A program made the translations under genes and the position numbers. A stretch of 64,000 bases of DNA, taken from contig SVEG01000004.1 of assembly GCA_015057505.1 (NCBI GenBank), positions 1 through 64,000 on the forward strand. The letters run 5' to 3'. Below are positions 44,296 through 54,311 of this stretch, piece by piece (within the stretch, counting starts at the first letter, position 1; every line of letters begins with the position of its first letter). The stretch comes from Lachnospiraceae bacterium. GTDB lineage: Bacteria; Bacillota; Clostridia; Lachnospirales; Lachnospiraceae. The notes beneath the pieces were generated by a model that saw only the letters and a program-made list of their open reading frames with translations, was not told where the DNA came from and made no database searches.

Positions 44296-46944
44296 TTGAC
44301 ACCACAGGTAACGCCCATGATGCAACAGTATCTGGAAACAAAGGAACAATATAAAGATTGTATATTATTTTATCGTCTTGGAGATTTTTACGAGATGTTC
44401 TTTGATGATGCAATTCTTGTGTCACGTGAACTTGAGATTACGCTTACGGGAAAAAGTTGCGGACTTGAGGAACGAGCACCTATGTGTGGCGTTCCTTATC
44501 ATGCCGCCGATTCATACCTTAATAAGCTTGTTAAAAAAGGCTATAAGGTAGCAATCTGTGAGCAGGTTGAAGACCCTAAGGCTGCTAAAGGACTTGTGAA
44601 AAGAGAGGTTGTAAGAATCGTTACCCCCGGTACAAATATAAGCAGTATGGCACTTGAAGAGACTAAGAATAATTATCTTATGACAATAGTGTATGTGAGT
44701 GACTGCTACGGTGTTGCTGTTGCGGATATTTCCACAGGTGATTTCTTTATGACAGAAATATCCGATGTTAAAGTTATTTTTGATGAGATTAACAAATTCT
44801 GTCCTTCTGAAATAATTTGCAACAATGCTTTTTATATGAGTGGTGCCGACATTGATGATTTGAAAGGTCGTCTGGGAATCAGTGTGTCAGCGCTTGATAG
44901 CTGGTATTTTGATGATGAGCTTTGTAAAAAGGCTTTAAAAGAGCAATTTAAGGTTATGAGTCTTGATGGGCTTGGAATAGCCGATTATGATGCCGGAATA
45001 ATTGCTGCAGGTTCGCTTATGCAGTACCTGTTTGAGACACAGAAGACATCTCTGTCACACCTGACAAGAATTATTCCGTATTCAACAGGCAAATATATGG
45101 TCCTTGACACATCCACAAGACGTAATCTTGAACTTCTTGAGACTCTTCGTGAAAAACAAAAGAGAGGTTCCCTTTTATGGGTGCTTGACAAAACAAAGAC
45201 AGCTATGGGCGGAAGAATGTTAAGAACATTTATTGAGCAGCCACTCATAGAACGTGCAGAGATTATCAGGCGTCAGGATTGTATTGCAGAGCTTAATTCA
45301 CAGGTTATTACGAGAGAAGAGATAAGAGAGTATCTGAATCCGATTTATGACCTTGAGCGACTTATCAGCCGAATCAGCTACAAATCAGCCAATCCGCGTG
45401 ATTTGATTGCTTTTTGCGGCTCACTTGAGATGCTTCCGCATATCAAATATTTGTTAGAAAATTTTAATACTGACTTACTTAAAGAAATCAATGAAGAAAT
45501 TGACTCGCTTGAGGATGTTTATTCACTTATTAAAAATTCAATAAACGAAGAACCGCCGATTACCGTAAAGGAAGGTGGAATAATCAAAGAAGGTTACAAC
45601 GAGGAAATTGACCGTTTAAGAAGTGCCAAATCAGACGGTAAAAACTGGCTTGCAGAACTTGAAGCAAGCGAGAGAGAAAAAACGGGAATTAAGAATCTCA
45701 AAATTAAGTTTAACAGAGTGTTCGGTTATTATTTTGAGGTTACCAATTCATTCAAGGACCTTGTACCCGACTATTTTATCAGAAAACAGACACTAGCCAA
45801 TGCAGAGAGATACACCACTCCCGAGTTAAAAGACTTAGAGGATGTAATTTTAGGTGCGGAGGACAAGTTATTTTCGCTTGAATACGATTTGTTCAGCGAA
45901 ATAAGGGATACGATTGCCGGTGAAGTTATAAGAATCCAGAATACGGCAAAAGCAATTGCCAAGATAGATGTTTTCACATCACTTGCCAATGTTGCTGAGC
46001 ATAATAATTATGTTCGACCTAAGATTAACGAAAAAGGTGTTATTGACATTAAGGACGGAAGACATCCGGTTGTCGAGAAAATGATACCTAACGATATGTT
46101 TATAGCTAATGATACATTGCTTGATAATTCGTCAAACAGAATCAACATTATTACAGGTCCGAATATGGCCGGTAAATCCACATATATGCGACAGACTGCA
46201 CTTATTGTTCTTATGGCGCAGATAGGAAGTTTTGTTCCGGCTTCTTCAGCTAATATCGGAATATGCGATAGGATTTTCACGCGTGTAGGTGCATCCGATG
46301 ACCTTGCATCAGGACAGAGTACTTTTATGGTCGAAATGACAGAGGTTGCCAATATTCTAAGGAATGCAACAGCAAACAGCCTTTTGATTCTTGATGAAAT
46401 CGGTCGAGGTACAAGTACTTTTGATGGCCTCAGTATTGCATGGGCAGTTGTTGAACATATAAGCAATCCGAAGCTTCTCGGTGCCAAGACTTTGTTTGCA
46501 ACACACTATCATGAACTTACCGAACTCGAAGGTAAGCTTAACAGTGTTAATAACTATTGCATTGCAGTTAAGGAACAGGGAGACAACATAGTTTTCTTGC
46601 GTAAAATCATTAAAGGCGGCGCAGACAAGAGTTACGGTATTCAGGTTGCAAAACTTGCAGGAGTACCCGATTCTGTTATTGAGCGTGCCAAAGAGATTGT
46701 TGAAGAACTAATTAATGCCGATATTACTGCTGCAACACGTGATTTAACCGTCGGTGGCAAACAAAAGAAACCAAAAAAGCAGATATATGACGAAGTCGAT
46801 CTTGAACAGATGTCACTTTTTGATACTGTCAAGGATGATGATATTTTAAAAGAGCTTAAAGAGCTTGACATAGGAACACTTACACCTATTGAAGCCATAA
46901 ATGTACTTTACCAGTTACAGAACAAGTTAAAAAACAGATGGTAA
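44296..46944 (+). CDS. mutS: DNA mismatch repair protein MutS
   Basis: MutS recognises mismatches and starts repair with MutL. The 882-residue protein has the mismatch-binding 'FYRLGDFYEMFFDDA' segment (Phe-x-Glu motif), core and clamp domains, Walker A 'GPNMAGKSTYM' near 620, and 'DEIGRGTSTFDG'. The start is a TTG at 44296 after GCGAGGA, giving 'MTPQVTPMMQQYL'; the ATG at 44317 region is an alternative. mutL follows 22 bases after its stop. Confidence 0.96.
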   Translation: MTPQVTPMMQQYLETKEQYKDCILFYRLGDFYEMFFDDAILVSRELEITLTGKSCGLEERAPMCGVPYHAADSYLNKLVKKGYKVAICEQVEDPKAAKGLVKREVVRIVTPGTNISSMALEETKNNYLMTIVYVSDCYGVAVADISTGDFFMTEISDVKVIFDEINKFCPSEIICNNAFYMSGADIDDLKGRLGISVSALDSWYFDDELCKKALKEQFKVMSLDGLGIADYDAGIIAAGSLMQYLFETQKTSLSHLTRIIPYSTGKYMVLDTSTRRNLELLETLREKQKRGSLLWVLDKTKTAMGGRMLRTFIEQPLIERAEIIRRQDCIAELNSQVITREEIREYLNPIYDLERLISRISYKSANPRDLIAFCGSLEMLPHIKYLLENFNTDLLKEINEEIDSLEDVYSLIKNSINEEPPITVKEGGIIKEGYNEEIDRLRSAKSDGKNWLAELEASEREKTGIKNLKIKFNRVFGYYFEVTNSFKDLVPDYFIRKQTLANAERYTTPELKDLEDVILGAEDKLFSLEYDLFSEIRDTIAGEVIRIQNTAKAIAKIDVFTSLANVAEHNNYVRPKINEKGVIDIKDGRHPVVEKMIPNDMFIANDTLLDNSSNRINIITGPNMAGKSTYMRQTALIVLMAQIGSFVPASSANIGICDRIFTRVGASDDLASGQSTFMVEMTEVANILRNATANSLLILDEIGRGTSTFDGLSIAWAVVEHISNPKLLGAKTLFATHYHELTELEGKLNSVNNYCIAVKEQGDNIVFLRKIIKGGADKSYGIQVAKLAGVPDSVIERAKEIVEELINADITAATRDLTVGGKQKKPKKQIYDEVDLEQMSLFDTVKDDDILKELKELDIGTLTPIEAINVLYQLQNKLKNRW

Positions 46945-46966
46945 AAGAGTAGTGGGAGAATATATA

Positions 46967-49039
46967 ATGCCTGAAATTAAAGTATTAGACCAGGAAACAA
47001 TAAATAAAATTGCGGCCGGTGAAGTTATTGACCGGCCTGCTTCCGTTGTTAAAGAGTTGCTTGAAAATGCTATTGATGCGAAGTCTTCTGCGGTAACGGT
47101 CGAAATAAAAGACGGCGGAATTTCGCTTATAAGAATCACCGACAATGGTTGCGGTTTTGAAAAAGAGCAGATTCCGGTAGCTTTTCTTCGTCATTCTACA
47201 AGCAAAATCAAATCGATTGAAGATTTGGCGACTGTTTCATCGCTCGGATTCAGAGGCGAGGCTCTTTCAAGTATTGCGGCAGTTGCACAGGTAGAACTTA
47301 TAACTAAGCCGCAAGGCGTGTTAAACGGCTTCAGATATCAGATAGAAGGTGGCAAAGAAAAAAGCCTTGAAGAGATAGGGGCGCCGGAAGGAACAACTTT
47401 TATTGTAAGAAATCTATTTTATAACACGCCCGCGAGACGCAAGTTTTTAAAAACGCCTGTTACAGAAGCGGGATATATAGCAGACGTGGTTGAGAAAATT
47501 GCTCTGTCACATCCTGAGGTTTCTATTCGTTTTATTAATAATGGACAGACTAAACTTCATACCACAGGCAATGGTAAAATTAAGGATATAATTTATAATG
47601 TGTACGGCAGAGAGATTACGGCGGCTCTTTTACCTGTTGAATTTTCGTCAAATAATGTGTCGATGACAGGATTTATCGGCAAGCCGATTCTTTCAAGAGG
47701 TAACCGTGCATATGAGAATTATTTTATAAACGGTCGTTATATTAAGAGTAATCTTATATCCAAGGCAATTGAAGAGGGTTATCATGGATATATGATGCAG
47801 CATAAGTATCCGTTTACGGTTCTGCATATTGACATAGAATCTTCATTGCTTGATGTTAATGTACATCCGTCAAAGATGGAACTTCGTTTCCGTAATGCAG
47901 AAGAGATTTACCAGAATATTATTAATGCAATAAGATATGCTCTTACACACAAAGAACTGATACCTGAGGTCAGTGCTCCAACACCGAAACCTGCACAGCA
48001 GCAAACGACGCAACACGTGCAAACACAGCAAAGTAAGACTGTTATTGTAGACAAGCGAGAAGATAATGTACAGGAACATCTAAAACAGGAGCTGCAAAAA
48101 AAAGAAGAGATTAAGCATGTAAAGCAAGAACCGATTAAGAAAGAACGTGCTCCAGAAGTATTTGAGGTAAACAGAATTGCTGCCAATATTAAAAAGACGG
48201 ATGAATCACTTTATACAGGAAAGGCGGTTCAGGGACAACTGCCTGTGATTAAGGAAACTGTTGCAACAGATGAAAAACATCTTACGGTAGTTAAAGAGGA
48301 AAGTTTATACAATGTCGGCAAAAATACTGTTGTTGGGTCTGCACCGATAATAGTTCAAAAGGTGGAATCGCTATCACAGGAACAGCCTAAAACAGAGCAG
48401 ATAATTGCAACTGAGCAGATGTCACTTTTTACGGGCGAAAAGCTTTTAAGTGAGCAGGGCATCAAAAAGCAAAAGATAATAGGCCAGTTATTTGATACTT
48501 ACTGGCTTGTTGAGTTTGAGGACAAGCTGTTTATTATTGATCAGCATGCAGCTCATGAAAAAATTTTATATGAGCGTACACTTAAAAATCTTGAAGCCAA
48601 AGTTTTTACTTCACAACAGATTTCTCCGCCTATTATCATAACACTTTCAATGCATGAAGAAGAACACCTTAGGAATTACATGAAGTATTTTGAAGAAATT
48701 GGTTTCGAGATAGAACATTTTGGCGGAAGGGAATATTCTATAAGGGCTGTTCCTGACAATCTGTACGGACTTGCGCAAAAGGATTTATTTATTGAAATGC
48801 TTGATTCACTTGCAGCAGACATAAAGCATACGGATAATAATATGGTACTTGATAAAATTGCTTCTATGTCCTGTAAAGCTGCTGTAAAAGGAAATCATAA
48901 GCTTTCGTTTCTTGAAGTAGAGAATCTTATAAACGAGCTTTTGACACTTGATAATCCGTATAATTGCCCGCATGGACGACCTACGATTATCTCTATGAGT
49001 CAATATGAAATCGAGAAAAAATTCAAAAGGATTATATGA
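46967..49039 (+). CDS. mutL: DNA mismatch repair protein MutL with endonuclease motifs
   Basis: The 690-residue protein has the GHKL ATPase domain ('GEVIDRPASVVKELLENAIDA', 'NGCGF', 'GFRGEALSSIA'), a long variable linker rich in Gln/Lys/Glu (about 335-500), and the C-terminal domain with the nicking-endonuclease motif 'DQHAAHEKILYE', 'SCKAAVKGNHKL' and 'CPHGRPT'. It is therefore the endonuclease-active MutL type found in bacteria lacking MutH. ATG 46967 follows GGGAGA; the GTG 46952 start is less likely. Confidence 0.95.
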   Translation: MPEIKVLDQETINKIAAGEVIDRPASVVKELLENAIDAKSSAVTVEIKDGGISLIRITDNGCGFEKEQIPVAFLRHSTSKIKSIEDLATVSSLGFRGEALSSIAAVAQVELITKPQGVLNGFRYQIEGGKEKSLEEIGAPEGTTFIVRNLFYNTPARRKFLKTPVTEAGYIADVVEKIALSHPEVSIRFINNGQTKLHTTGNGKIKDIIYNVYGREITAALLPVEFSSNNVSMTGFIGKPILSRGNRAYENYFINGRYIKSNLISKAIEEGYHGYMMQHKYPFTVLHIDIESSLLDVNVHPSKMELRFRNAEEIYQNIINAIRYALTHKELIPEVSAPTPKPAQQQTTQHVQTQQSKTVIVDKREDNVQEHLKQELQKKEEIKHVKQEPIKKERAPEVFEVNRIAANIKKTDESLYTGKAVQGQLPVIKETVATDEKHLTVVKEESLYNVGKNTVVGSAPIIVQKVESLSQEQPKTEQIIATEQMSLFTGEKLLSEQGIKKQKIIGQLFDTYWLVEFEDKLFIIDQHAAHEKILYERTLKNLEAKVFTSQQISPPIIITLSMHEEEHLRNYMKYFEEIGFEIEHFGGREYSIRAVPDNLYGLAQKDLFIEMLDSLAADIKHTDNNMVLDKIASMSCKAAVKGNHKLSFLEVENLINELLTLDNPYNCPHGRPTIISMSQYEIEKKFKRII

Positions 49040-49983
49040 TGAAGAAACCTCTTATTATTCTTACAGGACCAACTGCCGTAGGAAAAACAGCGCTTTCCAT
49101 TGCGCTCGCTAAGGCTGTTAACGGTGAGATTATCAGTGCTGATTCGATACAAGTGTATAAGTATATGGATATCGGTTCAGCCAAAATCAAGCCCGAAGAA
49201 ATGCAAGGTATTAAACATTATTTGGTTGATGAGATAGAACCTGATGAAGAGTTTAATGTTATGCTTTTTCAAAAGTATGCCAACGAATATATCAGGCAGA
49301 TTCGCGCAAAAGGTAAAATACCGATTATTGTCGGAGGCACCGGATTTTATATCCAGGCGGTGCTTTACGGAATAAATTTTACTGAGCACGAGACTGATAC
49401 AATATACCGTGATGAGCTAACAAGACTTTCCGAGGAACACGGACCGGAATTTTTGTATGAGCGTTTAAAAGAAGTTGACCCGGAATATGCAGATATAGTT
49501 CATGCCAACAACCAAAAGCGTGTAATACGTGCGCTTGAATATTATCACCAGACAGGGCAAAAGTTTTCTGAACATAATGAAGAACAGCGTGAAAACGAAT
49601 CACCGTATAATTTCGCATATTTTGTACTTACTGATGAGCGCGAACGTTTATATAACAGAATAGAACAGAGAATAGATATAATGCTTAAAGAAGGTCTTGT
49701 GGACGAAGTTAAAGGACTGCTTGACAGCGGCTATACAAGAGAACTCGTTTCTATGCAGGGACTTGGCTATAAAGAAATCGCCGCATATCTTGAAGGAGAG
49801 ATAACACTTGATGAAGCTGTTTATATTCTTAAGCGCGATACAAGACATTTTGCAAAGAGGCAGCTTACATGGTTTCGTCGCGAAAAAGAAGTGACATTTA
49901 TCGACAAAGCCAAAGCAAATTATGATGATAAAGTAATACTTGAAGAGATGCTTCAGGTTTTAAATGAGAAAGGAATTATTTAG
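49036..49983 (+). CDS. miaA: tRNA dimethylallyltransferase
   Basis: MiaA adds a dimethylallyl group to A37 of tRNAs reading U-starting codons. The 315-residue protein has the P-loop 'LTGPTAVGKTALS', 'EIISADSIQVYKYMDIGSAK' and 'VGGTGFYIQAVLYG'. The start overlaps the mutL stop; ATG 49036 and ATG 49039 are both possible and differ by one residue. mutS-mutL-miaA order is conserved in many Firmicutes. Confidence 0.95.
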   Translation: MMKKPLIILTGPTAVGKTALSIALAKAVNGEIISADSIQVYKYMDIGSAKIKPEEMQGIKHYLVDEIEPDEEFNVMLFQKYANEYIRQIRAKGKIPIIVGGTGFYIQAVLYGINFTEHETDTIYRDELTRLSEEHGPEFLYERLKEVDPEYADIVHANNQKRVIRALEYYHQTGQKFSEHNEEQRENESPYNFAYFVLTDERERLYNRIEQRIDIMLKEGLVDEVKGLLDSGYTRELVSMQGLGYKEIAAYLEGEITLDEAVYILKRDTRHFAKRQLTWFRREKEVTFIDKAKANYDDKVILEEMLQVLNEKGII

Positions 49984-49985
49984 TA

Positions 49986-51272
49986 ATGACAGAGAGTACA
50001 AAGCAGATGTATCTGCAAATGGGAATAAGCGAAAATGTTTTTAATTTCTGCAACGAGATTGAAAGGACACTTTCAGGGCGTTTTAAGGAAATTGATGAGG
50101 TTGCTGAGTACAATCAGATGAAAGTGCTTAAGGCAATGCAAAAAAATCGTGTAAGTGATGTTCATTTTGCGGCAAGTACGGGTTACGGCTATAATGATAT
50201 CGGCCGTGACACTTTAGAACAGGTATACGCCGATACTTTTCATACAGAGACGGCACTTGTGCGTCCTCAGCTTACCTGCGGAACACATGCACTTACAATT
50301 GCACTGTCTGCTAATTTAAGACCCGGAGACGAACTTTATTCACCTGTAGGCAAGCCTTACGATACTTTAGAGGGTGTAATCGGAATCCGAGATTCAGTAG
50401 GTTCACTTAAAGAATACGGCGTAAGCTATAGACAAACTGATTTACTTGCGGATGGTTCATTCGATTACGATAATATAGCAAAAGCAATTAATGACAAGAC
50501 AAAACTTGTTACAATCCAACGTTCAAAGGGTTATACGACAAGACCGACTTTTTCTGTTAAGAAAATAGCAGAACTTATTGCTTTTATTAAAAAAATAAAG
50601 CCGGACGTTATTTGTATGGTTGATAACTGCTACGGCGAATTTGTTGAGACAGTAGAACCGTCAGATTTTGGTGCAGATATGATAGTTGGCTCGCTTATCA
50701 AAAATCCCGGCGGCGGACTTGCGCCAATCGGAGGTTATATTGCCGGAACCAATGAGTGTATAGAAAGATGTGCATACAGACTTAATGCACCGGGACTCGG
50801 TAAAGAAGTTGGGGCAACCCTCGGGCTTAACCAGGCATTGTATCAGGGATTTTTCCTTGCTCCGACAGTTACAGCAGGAGCACTTAAAGGTGCACTTTTT
50901 GCTTCGGCAATTTATGAGAAATTAGGCTTTAAGGTTGTTCCTAATTCAACTGAAAGCCGTCATGACATCATTCAGGCCATTGATTTTGGAAGTCCCGAGC
51001 ATGTAATAGCCTTTTGTAAGGGAATTCAATCAGCAGCACCAGTTGACAGTCATGTTGATCCGGAACCGTGGGATATGCCAGGTTACGATGCTCCTGTTAT
51101 TATGGCGGCAGGAGCATTTATACAGGGTTCATCCATTGAACTTAGTGCCGACGGACCGATTAAACCGCCGTATTCAGTGTTCTTCCAGGGTGGTCTTACA
51201 TGGTATCATGCTAAGTTTGGTATTATCAAATCATTACAGAAAATGACAGAAGCCGGATTAATAAAATTGTAG
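49986..51272 (+). CDS. PLP-dependent aluminium-resistance family protein (YnbB-like)
   Basis: This 428-residue protein belongs to the 'aluminium resistance'/methionine-gamma-lyase-like family. It has 'CGTHALTIALSANLRPGDELY', 'MVDNCYGEFVE' with the PLP-binding Asp, and the PLP lysine in 'GSLIKNPGGGLAPIGGYIAG'. The reaction in vivo is not established; the family name is historic. It starts three bases after the miaA stop and probably shares its transcript. In Bacillus the homologue also lies near miaA-hfq, which supports the call. Confidence 0.88.
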   Translation: MTESTKQMYLQMGISENVFNFCNEIERTLSGRFKEIDEVAEYNQMKVLKAMQKNRVSDVHFAASTGYGYNDIGRDTLEQVYADTFHTETALVRPQLTCGTHALTIALSANLRPGDELYSPVGKPYDTLEGVIGIRDSVGSLKEYGVSYRQTDLLADGSFDYDNIAKAINDKTKLVTIQRSKGYTTRPTFSVKKIAELIAFIKKIKPDVICMVDNCYGEFVETVEPSDFGADMIVGSLIKNPGGGLAPIGGYIAGTNECIERCAYRLNAPGLGKEVGATLGLNQALYQGFFLAPTVTAGALKGALFASAIYEKLGFKVVPNSTESRHDIIQAIDFGSPEHVIAFCKGIQSAAPVDSHVDPEPWDMPGYDAPVIMAAGAFIQGSSIELSADGPIKPPYSVFFQGGLTWYHAKFGIIKSLQKMTEAGLIKL

Positions 51273-51289
51273 AAATATTTTTATTTTTT

Positions 51290-51332
51290 ATATACATCAA
51301 TCTTTTATTATGATAAAATAAATGATGTATAT
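51290..51332. terminator. AT-rich stem-loop between YnbB-like gene and DUF4321 gene
   Basis: ATATACATCA and TGATGTATAT form a perfect ten-base-pair stem, with an inner TTTTAT-TATG-ATAAAA. ATTGTCATTT follows. It may terminate the mutS-to-ynbB transcript, but a proper T tract is missing, so this is uncertain. Confidence 0.4.
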
Positions 51333-51355
51333 TGTCATTTAGAAAGGAGTATATT

Positions 51356-51625
51356 ATGGCACGTTCAGCATCTGCAAGAAATCCATGGGTATTACTATTA
51401 TTAATACTGGCAGGAGTAGTTCTCGGGGGTTTTTTAGGCTCGCTTGCCGAAGGTGTTTCTTTTCTAAAGTGGCTTAATTACGGGCAAAGCTTCGGTATAG
51501 GACAGGGTAATCCCGTAGTACTTGATTTAGGTGTGTTTGTAATTACATTCGGACTCAGTATCAGAATTACAATAGCAGGTATTATAGGTGTTATTTTATC
51601 GATTTTGATATATCGTATGCTGTAG
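51356..51625 (+). CDS. DUF4321 membrane protein
   Basis: This 89-residue protein has two hydrophobic segments (about 10-30 and 60-85), one of them glycine-rich ('LLILAGVVLGGFLGSLAEG'), matching the DUF4321 family found upstream of radC-mreB in Clostridia. AAAGGAG supports the ATG at 51356. Function is unknown; its place suggests a link to the cell-shape cluster. Confidence 0.82.
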   Translation: MARSASARNPWVLLLLILAGVVLGGFLGSLAEGVSFLKWLNYGQSFGIGQGNPVVLDLGVFVITFGLSIRITIAGIIGVILSILIYRML

Positions 51626-51675
51626 GACGGATATAAGCTTTTAGGTGTACTTGGAGAGTATCGGAAGCATAATAT

Positions 51676-52359
51676 ATGAATTACACAATTAAAGATTTGC
51701 CGGAGAACGAAAGACCTGTCGAAAAGTTTCTTTTGAAGGGTGAATCTGCTCTGTCGGATGCAGAATTGTTAGCAATAATCATAAGGACCGGAACAAAAGA
51801 TTTGTCGGCACTTGCACTCGCAGACAAGTTACTAAAAGTTTCACAGGGTATACTTGGCATACATCATTTATCGGTTGAAGAACTTACTTCTGTCAAGGGA
51901 ATAGGTAAGGTTAAAGCTATTCAACTTAAGGCCATTGGTGAGTTATCCAAAAGAATTGCCAGGTCTATGGCAACACAGACGGAGTTTTCTTTTGTTTCAC
52001 CGGAAGCAATTGCAGACCGTTACATGGAGGATTTAAGGCATCTTGAGCAGGAACAGCTCATGGTTTTGTATCTTAACACTAAATGTAATCTCATTAAAGA
52101 GGAGATTATTACTAAAGGAACTGTTAATATGTCGATTGTTTCACCGCGGGAAATTTTTATAAATGCTGTAAAATATAAGGCAGTGTCGTTAATACTGCTT
52201 CATAATCATCCCAGTGGAGATCCTACCCCCAGCAGGCATGATATTGAGGCTACATACAAGGTAAAAGAAGCAGGAGAACTTATAGGTATTTCGTTGATTG
52301 ACCATATTATTATTGGGGATAATAGATATGTGAGTTTAAAACGTGATGGGTTGTTATGA
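51676..52359 (+). CDS. radC: RadC-family JAB/MPN-domain protein
   Basis: The 227-residue protein has an N-terminal helix-hairpin-helix region ('SVKGIGKVKAIQLKA') and a C-terminal JAMM metal motif 'LLHNHPSGDPTPSRHD' near 175. Despite the name, a DNA-repair role is doubtful. radC next to mreB is a long-conserved arrangement. No clear ribosome site was seen before ATG 51676 (TATCGGAAGC only). Confidence 0.92.
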   Translation: MNYTIKDLPENERPVEKFLLKGESALSDAELLAIIIRTGTKDLSALALADKLLKVSQGILGIHHLSVEELTSVKGIGKVKAIQLKAIGELSKRIARSMATQTEFSFVSPEAIADRYMEDLRHLEQEQLMVLYLNTKCNLIKEEIITKGTVNMSIVSPREIFINAVKYKAVSLILLHNHPSGDPTPSRHDIEATYKVKEAGELIGISLIDHIIIGDNRYVSLKRDGLL

Positions 52360-52386
52360 CAAATAGAAAGGAGTTCCGGAACGCAT

Positions 52387-53433
52387 ATGACACAGAATGT
52401 TTACGGAATCGATATTGGAACAAGCAATATCAAGATATACAGTAAGGCTAAGGGTGAAATATTAAATGAGAAAAACATAATTACCATATATGACAAGCGT
52501 AAGGTTTATGCATATGGTGATGAAGCGTATGAGATGTACGAGAAGGCTCCTTCAGATTTTCAAATTATTCATCCTATACGATACGGCGTAATTGCCGATA
52601 TCAAAAATATGGAGACTTTACTTAATCGTTTTATTAAAAAGTTAAGAGGTAAGCTTCAATCGGCAGATTTTTGCATAGCAGTTCCGACAGATGTTACAGA
52701 GGTTGAAAAAAGAGCTTTTCATGACCTTGTAAAGGATTCGAAGGTTAAGGCAAAGAATGTATATGTAATTGAGAAGCCTGTTGCTGACGGTGTTGGTGTG
52801 GGAATTGACATGGACAGTCCGCGAGGTAATCTTGTTGTTAATTTCGGAGCAGACACAACTGAGATAACTGTTTTATCGCTCGGCGGCATCGTTATAAGTA
52901 AATTGTTAAAAACCGGTGGCAACAGACTTGATGAGCTTATTTGTAGTATGGTCAGAAAGAAATATAATCTCGTCATCGGCATGAAGACAGCAGAACAATT
53001 AAAGATTTGTCTCGGCAATGCAATACCGGAGGATGTACAGGACGATAATGCATCAAAAAATGATTTGCCGACAAGTATGAAGGTATACGGAAGAGATCTC
53101 GTCAAAGGTCTTCCCGTTGTTAAAGAAATTCTTGCAACTGATGTATGTGAAGCGATTGCAGAACCGATTTTAAGTGTTATAAGCCATATAAAACTTATTT
53201 TGGAGCGCACACCGCCGGAACTTGCCGCCGATATAATCGATACGGGTATTTATATTACAGGGGGTTCTTCAAAATTGCACGGCTTCGATAAATTGCTGCA
53301 TAATGAAACTGAACTTACGATAAACGTGCAAGAAGAGCCGTCAGAATGCGTTGTAAAAGGCATCTCCAAAATACTTGAGACTCCTGAATATTCGGGACTT
53401 ATGTTTATTCCGCGTGAAAGAGTAATCAACTAA
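52387..53433 (+). CDS. mreB: Rod shape-determining protein MreB (actin-like)
   Basis: This 348-residue actin-like ATPase forms filaments that guide wall elongation. It starts 'VYGIDIGTSNIKIYSKAKG' (phosphate-1 loop) and carries 'VIEKPVADGVGVGIDM', 'NFGADTTEITVLSLGG' and 'IYITGGSSKLHGF'. The sequence departs from the usual MreB consensus in several places (for example 'ADTTEIT' instead of the common GGGTT/S pattern), but the gene order radC-mreB-mreC-mreD leaves little doubt. AAAGGAG precedes the ATG. Confidence 0.92.
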   Translation: MTQNVYGIDIGTSNIKIYSKAKGEILNEKNIITIYDKRKVYAYGDEAYEMYEKAPSDFQIIHPIRYGVIADIKNMETLLNRFIKKLRGKLQSADFCIAVPTDVTEVEKRAFHDLVKDSKVKAKNVYVIEKPVADGVGVGIDMDSPRGNLVVNFGADTTEITVLSLGGIVISKLLKTGGNRLDELICSMVRKKYNLVIGMKTAEQLKICLGNAIPEDVQDDNASKNDLPTSMKVYGRDLVKGLPVVKEILATDVCEAIAEPILSVISHIKLILERTPPELAADIIDTGIYITGGSSKLHGFDKLLHNETELTINVQEEPSECVVKGISKILETPEYSGLMFIPRERVIN

Positions 53434-53445
53434 AGGATTGATTTA

Positions 53446-54288
53446 ATGAAGAATAAAGACAGATTTTCAATTCCGCCCAGATATATTTTGTTTGGGCTTA
53501 CGGTTTTGTGTGTATTGTCCTGTGTGCTGAGCGTTGTAAAATCAGATTATACAAGCTCTATAAGAAATGCAACCTCATATGTTATAACACCTCTTCAAAA
53601 AGGTCTTAACAGTGTTGCGGTTTGGATTTCTGATAAGGTGGACAATTTTGAAACGTTAAAAGAGGTTCAGGCTGAAAATGAACGGCTTAAAATCCGATTG
53701 GAAACTCTGATGTCCGAGAACAGTACACTTAACCTTGACAGAAATGAACTCGAGCAATTAAGAATGCTTTATAAACTCGATCAGACATATTCGTATCCTA
53801 AAGTTGCCGCACAGGTAATTGGCAAGGATTCGAGCAATTTTTTTAGTACGTTTACAATAAATAAAGGTCAAAAAGATGGAATAGCGGTAGATATGAATGT
53901 TATTTCCGGTAGCGGACTTGTAGGTATAGTTACTGCTGTCAGTGAAAATACGGCTACTGTTCGTTCAATCATTGATGATTTCAGTAATGTAAGTGCCATG
54001 ATTGCCGTTACATCAGATTTTTGCAATGTTGCGGGTGACCTTACACTTATAAATGATGGTAAAATTCATGTTGAGAATCTTCCTAAAGAATCGCTGGTAG
54101 GAGACGGTTATGCGGTTGTAACCTCACATATAAGCAGCAAATATCTGCCCGGTATTCTTATAGGTTATACAGCAGATATAGCAATTGATGCCAATAATTT
54201 AACAAAATCAGGTTATGTTATTCCTATTGTTGATTTCGAAAATATACAATATGTTTTTGTAATCACAGAACGAAAAATAACAGAATAA
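53446..54288 (+). CDS. mreC: Rod shape-determining protein MreC
   Basis: The 280-residue protein has a short cytoplasmic start, one membrane helix (about 12-30), a coiled coil (about 65-105, 'VQAENERLKIRLETLMSEN') and beta-rich outer domains with 'VIGKDSSNFFSTFTINKGQKDG' typical of MreC. It links MreB to PBP2 and RodA in the elongation complex. It lies between mreB and mreD. Confidence 0.93.
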   Translation: MKNKDRFSIPPRYILFGLTVLCVLSCVLSVVKSDYTSSIRNATSYVITPLQKGLNSVAVWISDKVDNFETLKEVQAENERLKIRLETLMSENSTLNLDRNELEQLRMLYKLDQTYSYPKVAAQVIGKDSSNFFSTFTINKGQKDGIAVDMNVISGSGLVGIVTAVSENTATVRSIIDDFSNVSAMIAVTSDFCNVAGDLTLINDGKIHVENLPKESLVGDGYAVVTSHISSKYLPGILIGYTADIAIDANNLTKSGYVIPIVDFENIQYVFVITERKITE

Positions 54289-54311
54289 TTTTTTCGAAGG
54301 AAGTGATATCC

